From Microvirga soli (GTDB lineage Bacteria; Pseudomonadota; Alphaproteobacteria; Rhizobiales; Beijerinckiaceae): a stretch of 64,000 nt of DNA. The position numbers and the translations under genes are program-made. Position 1 is the stretch's first letter; each line of letters begins with the position of its first letter. The DNA lies in the NCBI RefSeq assembly GCF_016734765.1, contig NZ_JAERQE010000007.1:1-64000 (forward strand). Reading direction: 5' to 3'. The notes under the pieces are model-generated. The model was not told where the DNA came from. It did no database searches and saw only the letters and a list, made by a program, of their open reading frames with translations. Below are positions 25,639-34,947 of this stretch, piece after piece.

Positions 25639-26361
25639 TCAGCCCTCGCCATCGATCAGCAGGTCGAGACCTGCCAGATCCAGGCGCTGCACCCCGCGGC
25701 CGACATCCTCGACCAAGTGGCGCCGACGCAGGTACCCGAACGCCCGGCTCACGGTCTCGATCTTGAGGCCCACGAAGTCGGCGATGTCGGACCTGGGCAT
25801 GGGCACAGTCACGATGTCGCCCAGCCCAGTGTTCTGGTGCAGGAACCGCAGGAACAAGGCCAGGCGCTTCCGGGCGTCCTTTCGCCCAAGGAGGCCGACA
25901 TGGTCGAGCGCCTCGCTCGCCCCGGCACGCAGGACATTCGCCAGCTGGCGCCCGAGGAGCGGATTGCATTCCCCCAGGCGCTGCAGCTTGCCGGCGTCGA
26001 ATTCGAGCAGGACCGCGGGCGAAACCGCCTCGGCCGTCAGGGCCCGCTCGGCATGGATCAGTCCGAAATAGGCCCCCGAGAATGCGAACCGGACGATCTG
26101 GCGGGCACCGTCGGGGAAGAACCTGACGAGCCGCACCACACCCTCAAGGACGCGGAAGCAGCGGCTCTCGGTTGGACCACCCGCGAAGATGGCCTCATTC
26201 GGACCGACCGTCCGCCGGCCTCCCTGACGGATGAGGAAGGACCGGGACTCGTCCTCGGTCTCCAGGGTGCAGGGGAGATCCTCCAGGCGCCATGCCCTGG
26301 GATCCGGGCACAGGCACCCGACCGGTTCGGCCAGGGCGGTGTTGTTCAGTTCGCGACTCAT
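25639..26361 (-). CDS. Crp/Fnr-family regulator
   Basis: The 240-residue protein has an N-terminal cyclic-nucleotide-like beta-barrel and a C-terminal helix-turn-helix whose recognition helix reads IETVSRAF. The E-x-x-S-R pattern is that of FNR and predicts TTGAT half-sites, which occur twice in the divergent intergenic region. N-terminal Cys are C16, C18 and C31, with C68 further on. This is not the C-x2-C-x5-C spacing of E. coli FNR, so its Fe-S status is unclear. It probably controls the redox operon from 26639 and itself. I chose Met 26361; the frame is open further upstream. Confidence 0.85.
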   Translation of the reverse strand: MSRELNNTALAEPVGCLCPDPRAWRLEDLPCTLETEDESRSFLIRQGGRRTVGPNEAIFAGGPTESRCFRVLEGVVRLVRFFPDGARQIVRFAFSGAYFGLIHAERALTAEAVSPAVLLEFDAGKLQRLGECNPLLGRQLANVLRAGASEALDHVGLLGRKDARKRLALFLRFLHQNTGLGDIVTVPMPRSDIADFVGLKIETVSRAFGYLRRRHLVEDVGRGVQRLDLAGLDLLIDGEG

Positions 26362-26436
26362 GACGGCGGCCCAGGACAATGGAATGGCCAATGATGGCCA
26401 GGTCCTCATGCATGCCCCGAATTGGCCGCGCTGGCA

Positions 26437-26450
26437 TTGATCCGGATCAA
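26437..26450. promoter_or_regulatory. FNR/FixK box
   Basis: TTGATCCGGATCAA is a perfect TTGAT-N4-ATCAA palindrome. Its centre is 82 bp before the regulator's start codon at 26361, consistent with a class II site for the minus-strand gene. Confidence 0.8.
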
Positions 26451-26537
26451 GCGCCCGGCCGCCGTGCCGGCGGCTACTGCCTTGACCGGCCGACGTGGCG
26501 CATTTCGCAGTGGCCAAGCGCGGAGGGGACTTGGCGA

Positions 26538-26551
26538 TTGATCACGATCAA
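26538..26551. promoter_or_regulatory. FNR/FixK box
   Basis: TTGATCACGATCAA is a second perfect TTGAT-N4-ATCAA site. Its centre is about 94 bp before the Met-rich gene at 26639, which would place a transcription start near 26586. Confidence 0.8.
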
Positions 26552-26638
26552 TGACGCCATGCGGCTCAGCTGCGATGGTGCGACCGTGACAGAGAGCCTC
26601 TGACGCCGCAGCGCGGCCATTTCATAGGAGAAACGATC

Positions 26639-27493
26639 ATGCGCACTTCCTTCGTTCTCGCGACCGCCGTGTCGGTGCTGGCTTTGGTGACCGTCCAACA
26701 GGTCGCGCACGCCGCCGAGCAGCGCGACCCCTCCCCGGCTCGTATCGTCGTTGCCATGGACAACATGGGCAGCATGCAGCAGGGCCCGGCCGGAGGTGCC
26801 ATGCCGGCTGGCCAAAGCTCCGGCGGCACGGGCGGCGGCATGGGCATGTGCTGCGGCATGGGCAGCAGCATGTCCGGGTCCGGGCAAGCCACGATGGCGC
26901 CAGGCGGGCAGGCAGGGTCCGGCGCGATGCCGTCGGGGCAGGCTGGCCAGATGGGTGGCTCCGGCATGATGGATGACAACATGATGCGCATGCAGCAAGG
27001 CCAGACCGGCATGGCCCCCATGGGTCAGGGCGGCATGATGATGGACAACATGCGCCGCATGCAGCCCAACCAGCAGGGCGGGATGGGCATGATGAACAAC
27101 GACGCGATGCGCATGCCGCCGGCGCCGATGGGCGGTGCGATGCCGGGGATGACCGCAGGCGGCGCGGACATGACGGACCGCATCGAGGGTCGGATTGCCT
27201 TTCTGAAGGCGGAGCTGAAGATCACTGACGCGCAAGCACCGGCCTGGAACCAGTTTGCCGAGGCCCTGCGCTCAAGCCGACAGCATCTGATCGAGGCCCG
27301 GCAACTGCTGGCGGCCCCGGCAGCCGATGCGAGCGCGACCGTGCGGCTGGAGCAGTACGAACGCCATCTTGGCGCCCGGCTGGAGGCCCTCAAGGCAGCG
27401 CGGAGCTCCTTTGCCCAGCTCCATGCCGGACTTGACGAGCACCAGAAGCACGTGGCGGAGGAACTGGTCGTGCCGCTCCTGGCCACCTTCTGA
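26639..27493 (+). CDS. Met-rich periplasmic protein with Spy/LTXXQ-like domain
   Basis: The 284-residue protein has a signal peptide ending near AHAA (residue 26), a central region of about 130 residues that is almost wholly Met/Gly/Gln (GGMGMCCGMGSSM and repeated DNMxRMQ), and a helical C-terminal domain (DRIEGRIAFLKAELKITDAQ) like Spy/CpxP LTXXQ proteins. Met-rich spacers of this kind bind Cu(I)/Ag(I). It is the first gene after the FNR boxes. AGGAG precedes the ATG by eight bases. Confidence 0.78.
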   Translation: MRTSFVLATAVSVLALVTVQQVAHAAEQRDPSPARIVVAMDNMGSMQQGPAGGAMPAGQSSGGTGGGMGMCCGMGSSMSGSGQATMAPGGQAGSGAMPSGQAGQMGGSGMMDDNMMRMQQGQTGMAPMGQGGMMMDNMRRMQPNQQGGMGMMNNDAMRMPPAPMGGAMPGMTAGGADMTDRIEGRIAFLKAELKITDAQAPAWNQFAEALRSSRQHLIEARQLLAAPAADASATVRLEQYERHLGARLEALKAARSSFAQLHAGLDEHQKHVAEELVVPLLATF

Positions 27494-27691
27494 GCGGCCT
27501 GTGTGGGTCCAGGCCCTGGCTCCCCGCCTTGGATCGGAGCGACGCGGCAGCGGCGGCGCCCCCGGCGCCGCGGCGCTGTCGGTTTTGCTCCCGACCCCAA
27601 TGCCCGCCATGCAAGCCGCGATGACCCCTCCGGCGACCCGGGACAGCTCTCCGAAAGCCAAGGACAATCAAGATCGGCTGGCAGTGACTTC

Positions 27692-29734
27692 ATGGCACAG
27701 CGTTCTTCCTCCCACCACATGCACCAACGCCCCCTCACTGCACCTCTCGTCCTGACTGTCGCGGCAACCGCCTTCGTTGGCCTGTCCGCCCTTCAGGCGT
27801 TCGGCCAGGCGGGGGACGGCCATGCCGGGCACCACCCAGGCGCCGCCGTCCCTGGCATGGCCGCTCCGCCAAGTCCGGTCCCCTCGCCGGCCAATCCACC
27901 CACAGGTGTTCCGGGCAGCCCCTCCGCCATGCCCGGAATGCCGCCCCAGGGCGGCGCCATGGGCGGGATGATGAGCGGCATGGGCGAGATGATGGGCGGG
28001 CAACCGCAGAAGGAGTTCTACCCCTCCCTCATGGACCTGCCCACCCTGTCCCCCGAGCAGCGGCACACCATCGAAGCCCAGGCGCGGGCACGGATCAGCG
28101 CAGGCACCGACGAGATCGCAATCGCCGGGAACGCCCTCCGCCATGCGAATGCCTCAGGAGATGCCGCCGGAGCGGAACAAGCCGCCCGGCGCCTGCGGGA
28201 CGGCCTTAATCAAGTGGACAGCGGCACGGCGGCGCTCCGGGCGCTTATGGAGGGAAAGGCCCCGCCACAGATTGCCCAGGATTGGTTCAAAGGACAGCTC
28301 AACCTCTCCACCGCAATGCCTGTCCACGCGTCCGAGGGCCCCCTCGGCCTGTCCTGGCTCCACGTGATGACCATGGCGCTGGGATCGGCCTTTGCTCTCG
28401 CCATGCTGGCGATCTATTTCGCGCGCATGCGCCGGGCGAACGCCCTCGTCGACCGCTTGTCGAGCGCCACCCTGGCTCCGATCATCCCTGCGGCGCCTCC
28501 GCCTGCGGCTACCACCGCACCGCAGCCCTCTCCTCCCGGAGCAACGCCAGCCGCAGTGGTCCCATCGCCGGCGGCCCCTCCCTCCGGTTCCTTGACCGCA
28601 GCGGCAGCACCGGCGTCCACGGGCACGCCAGCCCGTTCCGGACTGTGGAAAGGACAGCTTCGGGTGGCTGCCATCTTCGACGAAACACCGAACGTCAAGA
28701 CGTTCCGGCTTAGGAACCCGCAGGGCGGCCCCATTCCCTTCACCTTCGTCCCCGGCCATTTCCTCACCTACTCGGCTCAGATCGATGGCAAGCTCGTGAG
28801 GCGCTCCTATACCATCGCGTCTTCGGCCGCCCAGACGGCCTATGTCGAGACCACCATCAAGCGCGAGGAGCAAGGACTCCTCTCACGATACATGTTCGAC
28901 AATGTCGCCGTCGGTGATCTGGTGGATGTGATGGGACCATCAGGCGTGTTCACCTTCAGCGGGACGGAAGCCGAGAGCGTCGTGCTGATCGGCGGAGGGG
29001 TCGGCATCACGCCGCTCATGGCAGCGATCCGCTATCTCAACGACATTGCCTGGCCGGGCGAAATCTTCCTCGTCTATGGGGCGCGTTCAACGGCCGAGTT
29101 CATCTTCCGGGACGAGCTTGAGCACCTTCAGCGGCGGCACCCCAATCTGCACGTGATCGCCACGATGGCGCGGGCCGCCGGGACCTCATGGATGGGTCCG
29201 GAGGGGCCGATCACCAAGGAGCTCCTGGCGCAAGCGGTGCCCGAGATCGCCAAGCGGCGGGTTCATCTGTGCGGCCCTCCGGGCATGATGGAGGCTATGA
29301 GGAGGCTTCTGGCGGAGCTTGGGGTGCCCGGAGATCAGATCAGAACCGAGGCTTTCGGTCCTGCCAAAGGGGCCGTGCCCCCGCCCGGGGTGACGGTGAC
29401 CGAGCCCATCCAACTGCAACCCGACGGGAGTGCCGGACCCGCCGCAGCGTTGCCGGCGGCGATTGGTCCGGCGACCGCCTCGATCCGCTTCGCCAAGTCG
29501 AACAAAATTGTGCCGCTGCCGCCCGACCAGAGCGTCCTTGAGGTCGCGGAGGCCGCCGACGTGCCCATCGATTACTCCTGCCGGGTTGGCACCTGCGGCA
29601 TCTGCAAGACCAGGCTCCTGGAGGGCCAGGTGACCATGGCGGTCGACGAGGCGCTCACGTCGGAGGACAAGGCGCAGAACATCATTCTGGCGTGCCAGGC
29701 CAAGTCCATCGGCAACCTGGTGGTGGATGCCTGA
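27692..29734 (+). CDS. Membrane-anchored FAD/NAD(P)H and 2Fe-2S reductase with Met/His-rich periplasmic head
   Basis: The protein has about 680 residues. The order is signal helix, His/Met/Pro-rich region (DGHAGHHPG, MGGMMSGMGEMMGG), a helical periplasmic part, a membrane helix (LHVMTMALGSAFALAMLAIYF), a Pro/Ala-rich linker of about 80 residues, then a cytoplasmic reductase. The reductase has an FAD motif RRSYTIAS, an NAD motif GGGVGITPLMA and a plant-type 2Fe-2S site CRVGTCGIC with a distal Cys (LACQ). It would move electrons from NAD(P)H toward the membrane. It is followed without a gap by a cytochrome b and a multiheme cytochrome c. Met 27692 is the chosen start; 27719 is possible. Confidence 0.85.
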   Translation: MAQRSSSHHMHQRPLTAPLVLTVAATAFVGLSALQAFGQAGDGHAGHHPGAAVPGMAAPPSPVPSPANPPTGVPGSPSAMPGMPPQGGAMGGMMSGMGEMMGGQPQKEFYPSLMDLPTLSPEQRHTIEAQARARISAGTDEIAIAGNALRHANASGDAAGAEQAARRLRDGLNQVDSGTAALRALMEGKAPPQIAQDWFKGQLNLSTAMPVHASEGPLGLSWLHVMTMALGSAFALAMLAIYFARMRRANALVDRLSSATLAPIIPAAPPPAATTAPQPSPPGATPAAVVPSPAAPPSGSLTAAAAPASTGTPARSGLWKGQLRVAAIFDETPNVKTFRLRNPQGGPIPFTFVPGHFLTYSAQIDGKLVRRSYTIASSAAQTAYVETTIKREEQGLLSRYMFDNVAVGDLVDVMGPSGVFTFSGTEAESVVLIGGGVGITPLMAAIRYLNDIAWPGEIFLVYGARSTAEFIFRDELEHLQRRHPNLHVIATMARAAGTSWMGPEGPITKELLAQAVPEIAKRRVHLCGPPGMMEAMRRLLAELGVPGDQIRTEAFGPAKGAVPPPGVTVTEPIQLQPDGSAGPAAALPAAIGPATASIRFAKSNKIVPLPPDQSVLEVAEAADVPIDYSCRVGTCGICKTRLLEGQVTMAVDEALTSEDKAQNIILACQAKSIGNLVVDA

Positions 29735-29735
29735 C

Positions 29736-30440
29736 ATGAACGAGACCGAACGGCTCACCGTCGGGGCCGGCCTCACACTGCTCCTGTTCCTGACACCGGC
29801 GTTCGTCCTCCATACGTCGCCGCGGTTTCCGGGCAGTCTCACCGGAAGCATCCTTGGCATTGCAGCCGCCATCCTGATGGTGCTGCTACTGGTGTACCCC
29901 CTGGCCAAATACAGTACCCGGCTCAAGCCGCACATGGCTCGCCTGGTGTCCCTGCGCTCGCTGTTGGCCTTCCACGTCTATGCAGGAATACTTGGCGCAC
30001 TGCTCGGGATCCTGCACACCGGGCACAAGTACCAGAGCCTGCTTGGGATCGCGCTCGTCGTCATGATGCTGACCGTTGTCGTCACGGGCTTTGTCGGCCG
30101 CTACTACCTGCCTCAGGTATCGGCCGAGTTGCGGGAGCAGCAGTCCCGGCTGGCCACACTCCGCTCCGCCTTCGATCAGACCGCCGTTGCCCTCGCAGGC
30201 CGGCCAGCGGCATCAGAAGTGGCGCCGCCGCTCCGCGCACCGGCGCTTCCCGGTGTGCCGATCCTCCAGCTCGTCGATGGCATCGCTGATCTTGAATACG
30301 CCATCGGCTCGCGTGATGCGGTGAAAGCGGTCTTCATGCGGTGGATCGTGGTCCATGTCGTTAGCGCGGTTGTAATGTACGTGCTGCTGGCGCTCCATGT
30401 CGCGGGCCAGCTTTACTATGGATTGCGGTGGCTCTCGTGA
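29736..30440 (+). CDS. Diheme cytochrome b-like membrane protein
   Basis: The 234-residue protein has five hydrophobic helices. Pairs of His suited to ligate two b hemes occur as AFHVYAGILGALLGILHTGH and VVHVVSAVVMYVLLALHVAG, one pair near each side. A charged coiled stretch (VSAELREQQSRLATLRSAF) lies between helices. ATG 29727 would overlap the reductase gene by eight bases; 29736 follows GGTGGA at a better distance. It is the natural link between the cytoplasmic reductase and the periplasmic cytochromes. Confidence 0.8.
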   Translation: MNETERLTVGAGLTLLLFLTPAFVLHTSPRFPGSLTGSILGIAAAILMVLLLVYPLAKYSTRLKPHMARLVSLRSLLAFHVYAGILGALLGILHTGHKYQSLLGIALVVMMLTVVVTGFVGRYYLPQVSAELREQQSRLATLRSAFDQTAVALAGRPAASEVAPPLRAPALPGVPILQLVDGIADLEYAIGSRDAVKAVFMRWIVVHVVSAVVMYVLLALHVAGQLYYGLRWLS

Positions 30441-31213
30441 AGAAGCTCGGCCTGTTCTATACAGTTTTCATCACGGCATCGGTGCTGGTTGGCCTCGCTG
30501 CCACAGCGGCTCTCTACTATGCGGGATCGGCTGCTGTTCCGGGCTGGCGGAGTTTCTTCCAGCCTGGTCCTCTGTCGGGCAAGCACGCGTTCCTGAGCGA
30601 CCAGTGCGAGACGTGCCACACTCCCACCAAAGGTGTCGAGGCGGCCACGTGCATCACCTGCCACTCATCCGCCGCAGCAGATCTGGCCAAGCAGTCGACA
30701 GCGTTTCACGCCAATGTTCAGGAATGCAGCGGCTGTCATGTCGAACACCAAGGCGGCTCGCGCCCGACCAGGATGGACCATGGTGCTCTCTTGCGGATTG
30801 GCTGGCACGCGGCAGGAACCTTGCAGGGCCATCCCGGTCTGTCGCGCCAAATGATCGATGACCTCGCAAGCTACCTTGGCATACCGGTGTCGGTACCTGC
30901 CGAGAAGGAGGGGCTCAACTGTGCCGCCTGCCACAGCAACCAGGATCCCCACCGGAAGCTCTTCGGGACCGAATGCGCTGATTGTCACGGAACATCGGCA
31001 TGGCAGATTGCATCATTTCTGCACCCGTCGCCGACCTCGCGCGAATGTGCGCAGTGCCACCAGGCGCCGCCCAGCCATTACATGGAACACTTCAGCATGG
31101 TGTCGCAGAGAGTCGCCGGGCAGGAGCATGCCCAGGTGAGTCAATGTTACGCCTGCCACAAGACAAATGCGTGGAACGACATCAAAGGTGCAGGCTGGTA
31201 CAAGCACCATTGA
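30437..31213 (+). CDS. Heptaheme c-type cytochrome, membrane-anchored
   Basis: The 258-residue protein has an N-terminal helix (FYTVFITASVLVGLAATAALYY) and seven CxxCH heme sites: CETCH, CITCH, CSGCH, CAACH, CADCH, CAQCH and CYACH. Additional His supply distal ligands, as in cytochrome c3/c7-type proteins. Its GTG overlaps the cytochrome b stop (GTGA). A GTG at 30428 is the alternative. It would carry electrons across the periplasm to an acceptor that cannot be named. Confidence 0.9.
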   Translation: MKKLGLFYTVFITASVLVGLAATAALYYAGSAAVPGWRSFFQPGPLSGKHAFLSDQCETCHTPTKGVEAATCITCHSSAAADLAKQSTAFHANVQECSGCHVEHQGGSRPTRMDHGALLRIGWHAAGTLQGHPGLSRQMIDDLASYLGIPVSVPAEKEGLNCAACHSNQDPHRKLFGTECADCHGTSAWQIASFLHPSPTSRECAQCHQAPPSHYMEHFSMVSQRVAGQEHAQVSQCYACHKTNAWNDIKGAGWYKHH

Positions 31214-31367
31214 GCCAGCTGCGCTGAACGGCCCGGGTGGGCCTGATCCAACGACTTGGCTCGGCTTCGAGGCAGAGTAGATCTATCATGCAACACGTTT
31301 GTCTGGCGTCAGGTACGCCAACCTTCCGCTCAGTAGAAAAGATCTTTTGGAGTCGAGGAGACGGAGC

Positions 31368-31787
31368 GTGAACCGTTGGTCCTGGCTGGCTGTTGGGGTC
31401 GCGCTGCTGGGCAGCCTTGCCGTCGCATGGAGTCTCATGAGGCGAGAGGTTCAGGAGCCGAGCCATATCGTGGAGCCGGCGACCCTCTCACCAGCCGCTA
31501 CCGCTGGCAAGGTGGCGTACGAGGCCAACTGCGCCGGCTGCCATGGGCCGACCGGGGCCGGCACGGATCGGGGTCCGCCCCTCGTTCATGTCATCTATCA
31601 TCCGGGCCACCACGCGGATGGGGCCTTCTATGTGGCGGCGAAGTCAGGGGTTCGGCAGCACCACTGGCGCTTTGGCAACATGCCCCCGCAACCGCAAGTC
31701 AGCGATCCACAGCTTCAGGCCATTGTTCGCTACATTCGAGAGATCCAGCAGGCCAACGGCATCACGGCCGAACGTCCCGGCGGCTAA
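31368..31787 (+). CDS. Class I cytochrome c, membrane-anchored
   Basis: The 139-residue protein begins with a helix (WLAVGVALLGSLAVAWSL) and has one heme site CAGCH, with a likely axial Met near FGNMPPQP. GTG 31368 is preceded by GAGGAG and CGGAG. It follows the heptaheme gene by about 155 bp in the same direction and likely belongs to the same redox module. Confidence 0.86.
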   Translation: MNRWSWLAVGVALLGSLAVAWSLMRREVQEPSHIVEPATLSPAATAGKVAYEANCAGCHGPTGAGTDRGPPLVHVIYHPGHHADGAFYVAAKSGVRQHHWRFGNMPPQPQVSDPQLQAIVRYIREIQQANGITAERPGG

Positions 31788-32121
31788 GCCCAGAGCAACC
31801 GTTGCCGGCAGGGCATACAGGGGCTGGCGAGCGGCTTCCACGAGGGCGGCTTTTTCGCGCGCCGGCGCCGGATGGTTGAACAAATCGGCTAGAGAGCCAA
31901 TCGGTTTGGGAAGGCGTTGGAAGAACGCACAATCCCGGAGGGCAGAAACACGGGCGTCAACCCCACACTGAAGATATGGTTCACGATGCGCGAGGCGTGG
32001 ATGGCGGATGCGGACCTCTTCATGGGGGAAGGCTTCTCGGTGTGCCGCCCGCTGAGCGGCCCGGGGTCCCAGGTTTGTACTGTTTCGAAGCTGAAGCGGG
32101 CCTGATGGCAAGCTAACTTTT
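31788..32121. other. Intergenic, no gene seen
   Basis: This 334-bp stretch lies between a plus-strand cytochrome gene and the end of the minus-strand GH1-like gene. Frames present are short or Arg-rich shadows. I see no convincing gene, repeat or terminator. Confidence 0.5.
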
Positions 32122-33435
32122 TCAAACCTCCCCGGACCTGCGCTGGTGCCGGGCCTCATGGTAACGCCGCATCCAGTCGCGCCGACGCTGGACAAAAGGT
32201 TCGTCGGTTTCGCTCGGCAGCACGACCGGGACATTCAAGCACACGCTCTGGGCCGGCAGCACGTCGCTCCACGAGCGGATCAGGTCCTTGTAGACACGCC
32301 CCACGGCCCGCATGTTGCGATCCAGGTCGTAAAGCCCGAGCGGGTTGACGGTGCCTCTGTCCTCGCGCAGCGCCGTGTCCCAGTCCACCTGATCCGTCAG
32401 CGAGTACCAGGTGAAGCCGACGATAGGCACGCCGGTGTTGCGCACCCGCAGCACATTGGCCCACTGCTTCCAGAGCCAGTTGACGGCCTCGTCCCCGTTC
32501 GGCCCCTCGTTCATGTTGGTCTCGGTATGCATCACCGGCAGCTTGTACCGCTCGAAGTATTGGCGGGTGATGTCGTCATAGCCGAACACATCGCCCGCAG
32601 CCCAACTCCTCCCGTCGGCGGCCACCCGGTGCTCGTTGGTGACATAATAGTCATTGCCCATGATGCAGTGATGGCGCAGGGGGGAGTGCCGCAGGAAGAA
32701 ATGATATTCCTCACGCGTCATGCCATTATCCATCAGGTACTCGTACATCCCGGAACTCACAGGATGGCCGTAGTTCAAGTCGAGCGACAGGAACCGGCGC
32801 GCATTGCCCAGCTCCGCAGGCTTGATAGCCTTGGGGTCTTCGGCATGGAAGTACTCGGAGGACTCGCTCTGGACGAAGATGGCGTCCGGCCGAACGTCGA
32901 GGATCGCCGCCATGGCGAGCACATTCGCCTTGACGATGTGCTTGAGCGCCGTGACGAAGGCACGGTCACTGGCGAGTTGCTCGTTCCACCAGCCATAATA
33001 GGCCGAGAAGGTGGCGCAGATGAACATCTCGTTGACGGGGGTGTAGAGCTGGACCCACGGAAACCGGCTGGCAAAGGCGCGGGCATAGTCCGCGAAAAGC
33101 TCCGGAAAATCGGGGTTCTGGAAGTCGCCGATCCAGTCCGGCACGCCGAAGTGGCACAGATCGACAATCGGGACAGTGTCGCGTTGCTTCAGATGGCCGA
33201 AGGTGAGGTCGGAGAACTCCCAGTCGTAGCGCTCAGGCCCGAGCCAGGTTTTGTGGATGGGAGGCCCATAACGCAGGAACTGAATGTCGAGGTCCTGGAG
33301 CAGCTCGAAGTCCGTCCTCCAATGCTTGTAGTGGCCGCACTTCTCCATCTCATCGATGCGCGTGCGGCCGTTGTTGATGGTCGGGTAGCTGTTCTCGATC
33401 CCGGTCGCGAACATGAACCATGGCGCCGCCATCAT
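32122..33435 (-). CDS. Glycoside hydrolase family 1-like protein
   Basis: The 437-residue cytoplasmic protein has GH1 (beta/alpha)8-barrel features. The acid/base motif is TPVNEM and the nucleophile region is HTETNM, where GH1 beta-glucosidases have NEP and ENG. Both Glu are kept but the flanks differ, so substrate and activity are uncertain. ATG 33435 follows AAAGGAGAG. It looks unrelated to metal resistance. Confidence 0.8.
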   Translation of the reverse strand: MMAAPWFMFATGIENSYPTINNGRTRIDEMEKCGHYKHWRTDFELLQDLDIQFLRYGPPIHKTWLGPERYDWEFSDLTFGHLKQRDTVPIVDLCHFGVPDWIGDFQNPDFPELFADYARAFASRFPWVQLYTPVNEMFICATFSAYYGWWNEQLASDRAFVTALKHIVKANVLAMAAILDVRPDAIFVQSESSEYFHAEDPKAIKPAELGNARRFLSLDLNYGHPVSSGMYEYLMDNGMTREEYHFFLRHSPLRHHCIMGNDYYVTNEHRVAADGRSWAAGDVFGYDDITRQYFERYKLPVMHTETNMNEGPNGDEAVNWLWKQWANVLRVRNTGVPIVGFTWYSLTDQVDWDTALREDRGTVNPLGLYDLDRNMRAVGRVYKDLIRSWSDVLPAQSVCLNVPVVLPSETDEPFVQRRRDWMRRYHEARHQRRSGEV

Positions 33436-33804
33436 GGTCTCTCCTTTGGATTCCTGGCGCTCACAGGAGGGAGCTTGCATCGCAGTGCGCTAACGCGGGC
33501 GTGGGACTTCCGTTGCAGCCCGCCTTGGCACCCTGGCGGCCTGCCAGATGCGTCTCGAAGAGGCTCGCCGGACGGAACGGACGGCGAGCTCAGAGTTCGG
33601 CGTGATGCCTGTGTGAGCAGGCCGACGCGGTGACTTGGCGAACTCCACTGCATTGGCGGCAGCCGACCGTCCCGTGAACATTGCTCCACCCTTTTCGCGG
33701 GTCCATTCATCAGCTATTCGAGGGGCTGCCCCATAATGCCGTCTATGGCGAGCGGCCGTTGTCGCGTTGTGCGGCAATGTCTTGATCAAGGTGGACGACG
33801 TGGC
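33436..33804. other. Intergenic, no firm gene
   Basis: This 369-bp divergent region holds one Arg-rich minus-strand frame (33490-33681) with a fair GGTGGAG ribosome site but random-looking composition. I do not call it a gene. A TTGATCAA at 33783 lacks the four-base spacer of an FNR box. Confidence 0.4.
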
Positions 33805-34866
33805 ATGGCTTACAAGTGGCGCACCCATCGCCTATCCACTCTCCTGTCATGGCCACGGAAGTTAACGGCATGCCGCCAGGCCCGGCATGTGGTCGCTGAG
33901 GAGCCCCTTCGGCCACCTCTGGAGCAGGCGGTTCTGCGCTGGACGCTGCGGCTGCAGCTCAAGCTGGTCGCGATCTCGTCCCTTGTGCTTCCGACGACTT
34001 ATCTTGTTCTTGAACTTCCCAAGCACATCATCAACCACGCCCTCGCGGCTGGTGGCCCGAAGATGGATCTGTTCGAGCTCAAGCTGGATCAGGTCAGTCT
34101 TCTCATCCTGCTCTGCGCCGGGTACCTAGGCGCCATCGCCTTGAACGGCACCATCAAGTACTATGCCAACGTCGCCCAAGGCCGGATTTCCGAGCGGATT
34201 GTCAGACGTCTTCGGATTGCTGTCGTCCGAACTCAAGCGCGCTCCCAGGCTCGCGCAGATGAGCCAGCCCTGACCGCCGTGGCAATCAGTGAATGCGAGC
34301 CTATCGGCTACTTCGGCGGCAGCATGCTGAGCGTGCCCATTCTTCAAGGCGGAACGCTTGTGACAAGCCTCACCTTCCTTCTCATGCAGGATGCCGTGAT
34401 GGCACTGGCGGCAGTCGTGATGCTGCCGGTCCAACTTGCGATCCTGCCCCGGCTCCAGCTACGCATCAATGCGTCTGTGCGCAAACGGGTTCATGCGACG
34501 AGGAGCTTGAGCGCCGCCCTGTCCCGCGCCTCGGAACTCTCTGCGCCGTCATTGGCTTTGACCAACCGGGCGCGGTTGCAGCAGATCAGGGCGCTTGAGG
34601 CAATCAGGCTCCAGATCAATGAGCTGAAGGCGAGGCTCAAGAGCCTTTTCAACTTCACCTCCAATCTTACTCCGTTCTTCTTCTTCACAATCGGCGGCTA
34701 TCTTGTCATCCACGACCGCTTGTCGGTCGGAGCGCTGGTTGCAGCGCTTGCCGCGTACAAGGAGATCAACCCGTCCCTGCGCGAGCTGTTCGAGTTCGCG
34801 CAGGCCTGGTCGGATGCGCGGGCCCGCTTTGATGAAGTGGGTCGGGTGATCCGCCCGGAGGGCTGA
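33805..34866 (+). CDS. ABC transporter membrane subunit, partner truncated
   Basis: The 353-residue protein has six predicted helices and the general layout of an ABC exporter transmembrane domain (LQLKLVAISSLVLPTTYLVL near the start, ARLKSLFNFTSNLTPFFFF before the last pair). It has no Walker A, signature or Walker B. The ATPase would be a separate gene: the next ATG overlaps this stop by one base but breaks off after about 15 codons. The transporter is therefore probably non-functional. The substrate is unknown. Confidence 0.7.
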   Translation: MAYKWRTHRLSTLLSWPRKLTACRQARHVVAEEPLRPPLEQAVLRWTLRLQLKLVAISSLVLPTTYLVLELPKHIINHALAAGGPKMDLFELKLDQVSLLILLCAGYLGAIALNGTIKYYANVAQGRISERIVRRLRIAVVRTQARSQARADEPALTAVAISECEPIGYFGGSMLSVPILQGGTLVTSLTFLLMQDAVMALAAVVMLPVQLAILPRLQLRINASVRKRVHATRSLSAALSRASELSAPSLALTNRARLQQIRALEAIRLQINELKARLKSLFNFTSNLTPFFFFTIGGYLVIHDRLSVGALVAALAAYKEINPSLRELFEFAQAWSDARARFDEVGRVIRPEG

Positions 34867-34911
34867 TGGAGGCGCGACTGGAGTTCTGCCAAGTCAGCCT
34901 CGTCTCCGCAT
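34866..34911 (+). pseudogene. 5' stub of ABC ATPase gene
   Basis: The frame starting at ATG 34866 reads MEARLEFCQVSLVS, the usual opening of an ABC ATPase domain, then departs from the family and is not continued in any frame. The TGATG overlap with the membrane subunit shows they were one operon. A TnpB remnant starts about 35 bp downstream. Confidence 0.55.
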
Positions 34912-34947
34912 CCATGAACAAGCCGAGGTTCGGCAGGACAATCGTCG

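Noticed and set aside
33490-33681. A 62-codon minus-strand frame with GGTGGAG before its ATG
   Set aside because: The protein is Arg-rich and random in composition, with no motif or neighbour support.
33783-33790. TTGATCAA as a possible FNR box
   Set aside because: The four-base spacer is missing, so it does not fit TTGAT-N4-ATCAA.
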